A stretch of DNA of 64,000 nucleotides from Actinacidiphila rubida (lineage in GTDB: Bacteria > Actinomycetota > Actinomycetes > Streptomycetales > Streptomycetaceae). Shown piece after piece: positions 58,385 through 64,000 of the stretch. The position numbers and the translations under genes were made by a program. The DNA is taken from contig NZ_FODD01000021.1 in NCBI RefSeq assembly GCF_900110255.1, positions 1 to 64,000 on the forward strand, given 5' to 3'. The notes beneath the pieces were generated by a model that had not been told where the DNA came from, searched no databases, and worked only from the letters and a program-made list of their open reading frames with translations. Every line of letters starts with the position of its first letter. Within the stretch, counting starts at the first letter, position 1.

Positions 58385-58598
58385 CGCAGACTCCGTACTC
58401 GGGGCTCACCAGGGCTGGCCGGCGCCGCGGGGCACCGGCCACCCCCCTGTACGGATGCGGGGGCCGCTCGTCTCATTCCGGGCGTCCCGGCTTCCGCGGC
58501 ACGGCATCCGGAAAGCGGACGCGGGCGGGGCGCGGGTGCGGGGACGGGTGCGGGCGGCGATGGCCCCGGGCGTCGGCCGGCACGCCGGCCCGGAAGCG

Positions 58599-58641
58599 GC
58601 GGGGCCGGCCGCCGGACGGACGTCCCGGCGACCGGCCCCGC
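58599..58641. terminator. hairpin after panB
   Basis: GCGGGGCCGG (58599-58608) pairs with CCGGCCCCGC (58632-58641), a 10-bp stem with a 23-base loop that can fold further. It lies 20 bases after the panB stop on the minus strand. Confidence 0.55.
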
Positions 58642-58660
58642 GCGGCCCGGTGCAGGTGGC

Positions 58661-59584
58661 TCAGTGGAAGGTGTGCTCCTCGGCGGGGAAGGCCCCGCCG
58701 ACGACCTCGCCGGCGAACGCCTTGGCGGCGTCCCCGAGCGTCTGCCGCAGGTTCGCGTACTGCTTGGTGAACCGCGGCACCTTGCCGCCGGTCATGCCGG
58801 CCATGTCGGTCCAGACCAGGACCTGCGCGTCGGTGTCGGGGCCGGCGCCGATGCCGACGGTCGGAATGTGCAGCGAGCGGGTGACCTCGGCGGCCACCTC
58901 GGCCGGCACCAGTTCCAGGACCACCGCGAACGCGCCCGCGTCCTGGGCGGCCTTGGCGTCGCGGACCAGGCGGTGGGCCGCCTCGTCGCCGCGGCCCTGC
59001 ACCCGGTAGCCCAGGGTGTTCACGGACTGCGGGGTCAGGCCCAGGTGCGACATGACGGGGATGCCGGCCTGCACGATCGCCTCGGTCTGGGCGAGCGAGC
59101 GCTCGCCGCCCTCCAGCTTGACCGCACCGACTCCGGCCTCCTTCACCAGCCGGGTGGCGCTGCGCAGCGCCTGGACCGGGCCCTCCTGGTACGAGCCGAA
59201 GGTGAGGTCGCCGACGATCAGCGCGCGGCTGGTGCCGCGGACCACGGCGGCCGACAGCATCGTCATGTGGTCCATGGTGACCGGGACGGTGGTGTCGAAA
59301 CCCAGGTGGCAGTTGCCCATGGAGTCCCCGACCAGCAGCACCGGGATCCCGGCCTCGTCGAAGACCGAGGCGGTCATCGCGTCGTAGGCGGTGAGCATGG
59401 GCCACTTCTCGCCGCGCTCCTTGGCGGCGGCCAGGTCGAAGACGGTGACCCGGCGGTTGCGGGACCCGCCGTACAGGGCCTTCGGCTGGTCGGCCCGGGT
59501 GGCTCCGGCCGTGGCGTCCTGAGCCGCGGGGGTGCCGCCCCGGCCCTCGTCCGACGGTTCGCGGGCAGCCTGAAGTTGCGTCAT
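58661..59584 (-). CDS. panB: 3-methyl-2-oxobutanoate hydroxymethyltransferase
   Basis: A 307-residue enzyme of pantothenate (coenzyme A) synthesis that transfers a hydroxymethyl group to ketoisovalerate. Signature parts are MLTAYDAMTASVFDEAGIPVLLVGDSMGN, VKLEGGERS, PVMSHLGLTPQS and FAVVLELVP. An N-terminal extension of about 35 residues (QAAREPSDEGRGG) precedes the barrel. ATG at 59584 lies behind AAGGAGCTCGTCACC. The longer frame upstream overlaps the divergent promoter and is rejected. Confidence 0.95.
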   Translation of the reverse strand: MTQLQAAREPSDEGRGGTPAAQDATAGATRADQPKALYGGSRNRRVTVFDLAAAKERGEKWPMLTAYDAMTASVFDEAGIPVLLVGDSMGNCHLGFDTTVPVTMDHMTMLSAAVVRGTSRALIVGDLTFGSYQEGPVQALRSATRLVKEAGVGAVKLEGGERSLAQTEAIVQAGIPVMSHLGLTPQSVNTLGYRVQGRGDEAAHRLVRDAKAAQDAGAFAVVLELVPAEVAAEVTRSLHIPTVGIGAGPDTDAQVLVWTDMAGMTGGKVPRFTKQYANLRQTLGDAAKAFAGEVVGGAFPAEEHTFH

Positions 59585-59759
59585 GGTGACGAGCTCCTTC
59601 ACGTCATCTCGAGGCGCCCTGACGGCGTCCCCGGATCCCTTCCATGCTGGCACGGGTGGGCGGGTCCGGAAAGACCAGGGGAGCGAAACGGGGGGCACAG
59701 GCGGCGTGGCGCGCCGGCGCACCCGGCCCGGCCTGCGGCGACGGGAGCTTTACCCGAGC

Positions 59760-59790
59760 TTTACGATACGAGACGGGCCCGTATCGTAAA
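59760..59790. promoter_or_regulatory. 11-bp palindromic operator of the MFS/TetR operon
   Basis: TTTACGATACG (59760-59770) and CGTATCGTAAA (59780-59790) form a perfect dyad with a 9-base centre. It overlaps a possible -35 TTTACG and -10 TATCGT pair (59760-59787), and the MFS start codon follows 18 bases later. The TetR-family gene downstream is the obvious candidate to bind it. Confidence 0.8.
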
Positions 59791-59808
59791 TCAGCCTACG
59801 CTGTCGGT

Positions 59809-61407
59809 ATGGCAGCGACATCCGCGACCCCGATACCGACCGTGCCCGCGGCGGTCCACCGCCGAAGGTGGGCGATCCTCGCCGTACTGCTGTTCAGCCT
59901 CCTCGTGGTGGTGCTGGACAACTCGATCCTCAACGTGGCCATGAAGACGATCGCCCAGCCGTCCCCGAAGGGCCTGGGGGCCACCCAGAGCCAGCTGGAA
60001 TGGGCGATCAACTCCTACACCCTGGTCTTCGCGGGCCTGCTGTTCACCGCGGGCCTGCTCGGCGACCGGCTCGGCCGCAAGAAGGTCCTGCTGTTCGGCA
60101 TGTTCGTGTTCGGCGGCGGCTCGGCGCTGTCGGCGTTCGCCGGCTCCGCGGGCGAACTCATCGCCTTCCGCGGGGTGATGGGCCTGGGCGGCGCGTTCAT
60201 CATGCCGGCCACGCTCGCCATCATCATGAACGTCTTCGAGCGCGAGGAGCAGCCCCGCGCCATCGGCATCTGGGCCGGCGTCGTCGGCCTGGCCATCGCG
60301 ATCGGCCCGATCACCGGCGGCCTGCTGCTCCAGCACTTCTGGTGGGGCTCGGTCTTCCTGGTCAACGTGCCCATCGTGATCGCGGGCCTGATCGCGATGT
60401 TCCTGATCGTGCCCGACTCCAAGGACCCGCGGCCCGGCCGGCTCGACCCAGTCGGCGTGCTCACCTCCATCGCCGGCCTCGTCCTGCTGATCTACGGCAT
60501 CATCAAGGGCGGCCAGTACGGGGACTTCACGCGCCCCGAGGTGTGGGCGACCGTGCTCGCCGGCGTCCTCGTGCTCGCCGGCTTCGTCTGGTACGAGTCG
60601 CGCATCGACCACCCCGCGCTGGACGTGACCTACTTCAAGAAGCGGCAGTTCTCCGCGTCGGTCGCGGCGATCGGCCTGGTCTTCTTCGCGCTCATGGGCG
60701 TGACGTTCTTCATCGTCTTCTACACCCAGTCCGTCCGCGGCTACAGCGCCCTGCAGTCCGGCCTGCTGCTGCTCCCGCTGGCCGCCGCCCAGATGGTGTT
60801 CGCGCCGCGCGCCCGGCTGCTCGTCGACCGGTTCGGCGCCCGCGCCGTGTGCTCCGGCGGCATGGCCCTGACCGGCGTGTCCTTCCTCGGCTTCCTGCTG
60901 CTCGGGCAGTCCACGCCCATCTGGGTGCTGGAGGTGCTGTTCTTCCTGATGGGCACCGCCATGGCACACGTCATGCCGCCCGCCACCGTGATGATCATGT
61001 CGGCGCTGCCGCGCGAGAAGGCCGGCTCCGGCTCCGCGGTCAACAACACGTTCCGGCAGGTCGGCGGTGCGCTGGGCGTGGCCGTGCTCGGTTCGCTGAT
61101 GTCGACGCTCTACCGCGACGGCATCAAGGACCACCTGGGCGCGGTCCCGGCGCCGGCCCGGCACGCGGCCGGCGAGTCGATCGAGGCCACCCTGGGCGTG
61201 GCGGGGAAACTCGGTGCCCGGGGCCAGGCCCTGGTCCAGCCCGCCAACGACGCGTTCCTGCACGCGATGCACATCACGGCGGCCGCGTCCGCGGCTGTCG
61301 CACTGTTCGGCGCGCTCGTCACGCTGGTGTTCCTGCCGGCCAAGCAGCCCCCGGCCGCCGCTCCGGGCGGTTCCGAGGAGCTCGAGATGGTGGGTGCCGA
61401 GCAGTGA
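59809..61407 (+). CDS. DHA2-family MFS drug exporter
   Basis: A 532-residue transporter with about fourteen helices, of the DHA2 (EmrB/QacA-like) family. Opening LAVLLFSLLVVVLDNSILNVAMKTIA, loop LGDRLGRKKVLLFGMFVFG, and PITGGLLLQHFWWGSVFLVNVPI are hallmarks. Its start lies 18 bases after the palindromic operator with no ribosome-binding site, so it may be leaderless. The TetR gene overlaps its end by four bases (GTGA). Likely exports a toxic compound that the regulator senses. Confidence 0.92.
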   Translation: MAATSATPIPTVPAAVHRRRWAILAVLLFSLLVVVLDNSILNVAMKTIAQPSPKGLGATQSQLEWAINSYTLVFAGLLFTAGLLGDRLGRKKVLLFGMFVFGGGSALSAFAGSAGELIAFRGVMGLGGAFIMPATLAIIMNVFEREEQPRAIGIWAGVVGLAIAIGPITGGLLLQHFWWGSVFLVNVPIVIAGLIAMFLIVPDSKDPRPGRLDPVGVLTSIAGLVLLIYGIIKGGQYGDFTRPEVWATVLAGVLVLAGFVWYESRIDHPALDVTYFKKRQFSASVAAIGLVFFALMGVTFFIVFYTQSVRGYSALQSGLLLLPLAAAQMVFAPRARLLVDRFGARAVCSGGMALTGVSFLGFLLLGQSTPIWVLEVLFFLMGTAMAHVMPPATVMIMSALPREKAGSGSAVNNTFRQVGGALGVAVLGSLMSTLYRDGIKDHLGAVPAPARHAAGESIEATLGVAGKLGARGQALVQPANDAFLHAMHITAAASAAVALFGALVTLVFLPAKQPPAAAPGGSEELEMVGAEQ

Positions 61408-62051
61408 CCGCGACGGGACCGGACGCCGCGGCGGACGCCATGACCCCCTGCGCCGCGCCCGGTGCGCGGCGCGGGCGGCCGCGCGACGCCGCGGTCGACG
61501 GCGCCGTCACCGATGCCGTGCTGCGGCTGGTGGCCGAGGGCGCCAACCTGGCCGAGTTGACCATGGAGGGCATCGCCCGGGCCGCGGGCGTGGGCAAGGC
61601 CACGCTCTACCGCCGCTGGGCGAACAAGGACGCGGTGTTCCTCGACGTCATCGCCCGGCTCGACGGGCCGCTGCCCGACCGCGGCACCGGCGACTTCCGC
61701 GCGGACCTGGTCGCCGCCGTCGAGTACATCCGGCGGCGTGGCCTGGCCAAGCGCGAGTCGGCGCTGATGCGGTCGATGATGGCGCAGATGCAGAGCAACA
61801 GCGTGCTGTGGCGGCGGTACCACGACACCGTCATCGCCGCGCGGCGGCAGATGATGGTCGACCTGCTGGAGCGCGGCATCGCGTCGGGGCACATCCGCAA
61901 GGAACTGGGCGACGACCTGGACCTGCTGGCCGACCTGGTGTCCGGCCCGGTACTGGCCAGGGCCACGCTGAGGCCCGAGGCGCCGCTGCCCGACGACCTC
62001 GCCGAACGGGTCGTCGACACGCTGCTGGAGGGGATGCGGCCCCGGGACTGA
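61404..62051 (+). CDS. TetR/AcrR family regulator of the MFS exporter
   Basis: A 215-residue repressor. The helix-turn-helix (LTMEGIARAAGVGKATLYRRWANKDAVFLDVI) lies at about 52-83 after a variable tail. The C-terminal ligand pocket has SMMAQMQSNSVLWRRYHDTVIAARR. GTG start at 61404 overlaps the exporter stop (GTGA), so they are co-translated. The operator upstream of the exporter is the likely target, giving autoregulation of the operon. Confidence 0.9.
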   Translation: MTATGPDAAADAMTPCAAPGARRGRPRDAAVDGAVTDAVLRLVAEGANLAELTMEGIARAAGVGKATLYRRWANKDAVFLDVIARLDGPLPDRGTGDFRADLVAAVEYIRRRGLAKRESALMRSMMAQMQSNSVLWRRYHDTVIAARRQMMVDLLERGIASGHIRKELGDDLDLLADLVSGPVLARATLRPEAPLPDDLAERVVDTLLEGMRPRD

Positions 62052-62084
62052 CGGCCGCGCGCCCACGGGCGGGCCCTGCGACCG

Positions 62085-62110
62085 GGGACGGCCCCCGCGG
62101 GGGCCGTCCC
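62085..62110. terminator. 26-bp perfect palindrome after the TetR gene
   Basis: GGGACGGCCCCCG and its complement form a 13-bp stem without loop, 34 bases after the TetR stop. Confidence 0.8.
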
Positions 62111-62309
62111 GCCGGGCCGCCGAAACGTCGTGCGCGGGTGTGCACATCCGCGGGGCCGGGAGCGGGACGACGCGCGCAATGTGGCCGTCCTGTCACAGTC
62201 CACCCGAAAGCACCACACCGCGGAACCCACCGCACCCGGCCGTCCGTCGGTGTTCATGACGACCCCGTAGGGTCGGCGGCAGCACCCGGCACGGCAGCGA
62301 GGTTCCCCT
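62111..62309. other. gene-free region upstream of the EEP-family gene
   Basis: About 200 bases with no gene. The right part is less GC-rich (CATGACGACCCCGTAGGG) and should contain the promoter of the phosphatase gene. No clear -35/-10 pair was assigned. The GAGG of the ribosome-binding site ends the region. Confidence 0.4.
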
Positions 62310-63356
62310 ATGACCCAGGCGCAGAGCAGGACGGACGCAACCGAGGACGACGGCACCACGCCGCACCCCGGATCCGCGTCCGGGATGCGCGCCCGGTACA
62401 CCGCCGGCTTCCTGCGCTGGTGGCGGCCGAAGGGCATGTGGCGGCGCGGCATCGTCACCGGGGCCGTCGCGCTCGTCCTGGCGATCGTGATGTTCCTGCA
62501 CGCCGACGTGCCCAACCGGATAGGGAACCTCGGCAGCCTGCTGGAGACGTTCCTGCCCTGGCTCGGCCTGCTCGTGCCCGTGCTGCTGGCCGTCGCGGTG
62601 GTCCGCCGGTCGGCGACCGCGCTGATCGCCGTGCTGCTGCCGGCGGTGGTGTGGCTGAACCTGTTCGGCGGCCTGGTCGGCGGCAAGTCCCGGCCGGGCG
62701 GCGACCTGATGGTGCTCACCCACAACGTCAACGCGGGCAACCCCGACCCGGACGGCACCGCGCGCGACCTGGTCGCGGCCGGCGCGGACGTGGTGGCGCT
62801 CGAGGAGCTGCCGGAGAGCCAGCAGACGCGCTACGCACGGGACATGGCGGCCGCGTACCCGTACCACTCGGTGCAGGGCACGGTCGGGTTGTGGAGCAAG
62901 TACCCGCTGCACGGGGTGCATCCGGTGGACATCAAGATGGGCTGGACGCGGGCGATGCGGGCCGCGGTGAGCACCCCGCACGGGCAGGTCGCCGTCTACG
63001 TGGCCCATCTGCCGTCGGTGCGCGTGAAGTTCGACGCCGGGTTCACCGCCGGGCAGCGCGACCGCGCCGCCAACGCGCTCGGGCAGGCCATAGCGACCGA
63101 GCCGCTGCGGAGCGTCGTCCTGCTGGGCGACCTCAACGGCACGATGAACGACCGGGCGTTGGCGTCCGTCACCTCGCAGATGCGCTCCACGCAGGGCGCC
63201 GCGGGCAACGGGTTCGGCTTCAGCTGGCCGGCGAAGTTCCCGATGGCCAGGATCGACCAGATCCTCGTCCGGGGCATCGACCCGCGGTCGTCGTGGACCC
63301 TGCCGAAGACGGGCAGCGACCATCTGCCAGTCGCCGCCCGCCTCCAACTGCCGTAG
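62310..63356 (+). CDS. membrane-anchored endonuclease/exonuclease/phosphatase family protein
   Basis: A 348-residue protein. The first 110 residues hold three membrane helices (GIVTGAVALVLAIVMFLHA, WLGLLVPVLLAVAVV, ALIAVLLPAVVWLNLFGG). An extracytoplasmic EEP domain follows, with MVLTHNVNAGNPDPDG, VVALEELPESQ, LLGDLNGTMND and SDHLPVAARLQL as the metal and catalytic motifs. It probably cleaves phosphodiesters or phosphatidyl compounds outside the cell. ATG at 62310. Convergent with nadE with a 12-base gap. Confidence 0.88.
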   Translation: MTQAQSRTDATEDDGTTPHPGSASGMRARYTAGFLRWWRPKGMWRRGIVTGAVALVLAIVMFLHADVPNRIGNLGSLLETFLPWLGLLVPVLLAVAVVRRSATALIAVLLPAVVWLNLFGGLVGGKSRPGGDLMVLTHNVNAGNPDPDGTARDLVAAGADVVALEELPESQQTRYARDMAAAYPYHSVQGTVGLWSKYPLHGVHPVDIKMGWTRAMRAAVSTPHGQVAVYVAHLPSVRVKFDAGFTAGQRDRAANALGQAIATEPLRSVVLLGDLNGTMNDRALASVTSQMRSTQGAAGNGFGFSWPAKFPMARIDQILVRGIDPRSSWTLPKTGSDHLPVAARLQLP

Positions 63357-63368
63357 GCCCCGCGCGCG

Positions 63369-64000
63369 TTACGCGGTGTGCTCGCCCTCGCGCCAGCGGT
63401 TGGTGATGGGCAGCCGGCGGTCCTTGCCGAAGCCCTTCGCCGAGATCTTCGTGCCCGGCGGGTACTGGCGGCGCTTGTACTCGGCGGCGTCGGTGAGCTT
63501 GAGGATCCGGGTCACCAGCTCCGCCGGGTGGCCGGCCGCGATGATCTGCTCGCGGCCCTGGTCCCGGTCGACATACAGCTCCAGCACGCGGTCCAGCACG
63601 TCGTAGTCGGGCAGCGAGTCGCTGTCCACCTGGCCGGGCCGCAGCTCCGCGCTCGGCGGCTTGGAGATCGAGTTCTCCGGGATCGGCGGGGTCTCCCCGC
63701 GGGCCTCGGCCTCGGCGTTGCGCCAGCGTGCCAGCCGGAACACCGTCGTCTTGTAGACGTCCTTGATCGGGCCGTACGCGCCGACCGAGTCGCCGTACAG
63801 CGTCGAGTACCCCACCGCCAGCTCGCTCTTGTTGCCCGGTGCGAGCACGATGTGGCCCTCCTGGTTGGAGATGCCCATCAGCGTCACGCCGCGCAACCGC
63901 GACTGCAGGTTCTCCTCGGCGAGTCCCGACAGCCCGAGCGCCCCCATGTAGGCGTCGAACATCGGCGCGATGGACACCGTCCGCAGGTGCAGGCCGGTGC
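63369..64000 (-). CDS. nadE: glutamine-dependent NAD+ synthetase, C-terminal part
   Basis: This is the C-terminal 209 residues of NadE, which forms NAD from deamido-NAD, ATP and glutamine-derived ammonia. The part includes GLAEENLQSRLRG, GHIVLAPGNKSELAVGYSTLYGD and YGPIKDVYKTTVFRLARW, all typical of the synthetase domain. It ends near TNRWREGEHTA with a TAA stop. The amidase half and the P-loop lie outside the window. The frame is intact to the window edge. Confidence 0.95.
   Translation of the reverse strand, partial: TGLHLRTVSIAPMFDAYMGALGLSGLAEENLQSRLRGVTLMGISNQEGHIVLAPGNKSELAVGYSTLYGDSVGAYGPIKDVYKTTVFRLARWRNAEAEARGETPPIPENSISKPPSAELRPGQVDSDSLPDYDVLDRVLELYVDRDQGREQIIAAGHPAELVTRILKLTDAAEYKRRQYPPGTKISAKGFGKDRRLPITNRWREGEHTA

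Overview
The window is typical high-GC actinobacterial chromosome, almost certainly from a Streptomyces or a close relative in the Streptomycetaceae. GC at third codon positions is very high, GTG and TTG starts are common, and promoters are of the TTGAC/TAGnnT type. The gene families fit as well: an MmyB-type regulator, DUF6529, an AfsR/BTAD regulator, a bifunctional prim-pol protein, an F420 reductase and secreted chitinase and xylanase. TTA codons are close to absent, which makes the two seen here stand out. No rRNA, tRNA or CRISPR array was found.

Layout. 1-2.8 kb: the 3' end of an IS3-family element followed by small orphan genes (DUF6228-like, DUF6980-like, a secreted protein), which looks like an accessory patch. 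2.9-8.3 kb: an aldo/keto reductase, an MmyB-like repressor and a divergent zinc alcohol dehydrogenase, then a methyltransferase and a PAS-SpoIIE phosphatase. 8.5-16 kb: a polysaccharide-degradation block with a GH43 xylosidase/arabinosidase, a GH18 chitinase and a GH10 xylanase. The GH43 and GH10 genes have matching promoters, each with the operator CGAAA-N-TTTCG at the same place, and the chitinase has the paired 12-bp direct repeats known from Streptomyces chitinase promoters. 16-19.7 kb: a PLP-dependent dehydratase, a COG4315 lipoprotein with a DUF6529 membrane protein, and a lipoprotein of unknown function.

19.8-27.4 kb is the most unusual part. A double-glycine leader peptide of 74 residues, with no cysteine, is followed by a hairpin and then by a three-gene export machine of the NHLM bacteriocin type: HlyD-like adaptor, C39-peptidase ABC transporter and second ABC subunit. 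No modification enzyme is present. A small secreted protein and phased direct repeats lie just beyond.

27.5-47 kb is mostly single-gene metabolic and envelope functions: PhzF, pterin dehydratase, Gfo/Idh/MocA oxidoreductase, Bcr/CflA exporter, serine hydrolase, a translationally coupled NodB-like/beta-propeller lipoprotein pair, two glycan-synthesis enzymes, an Rsm22-like methyltransferase, CorA with a PYROXD2-like oxidoreductase and a dimethylargininase, a prim-pol protein and methionine aminopeptidase. 47-64 kb: an MFS exporter, F420 reductase, site-2 protease, a 1137-residue AfsR/BTAD regulator convergent with a DrrAB-like ABC transporter, an ECF sigma/anti-sigma pair, panB, an MFS exporter with its TetR regulator and a clear palindromic operator, an EEP-family phosphatase, and the 3' part of nadE.

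Gene starts were chosen from ribosome-binding sites and family homology read by eye. Family names rest on motif recognition, not on database searches.
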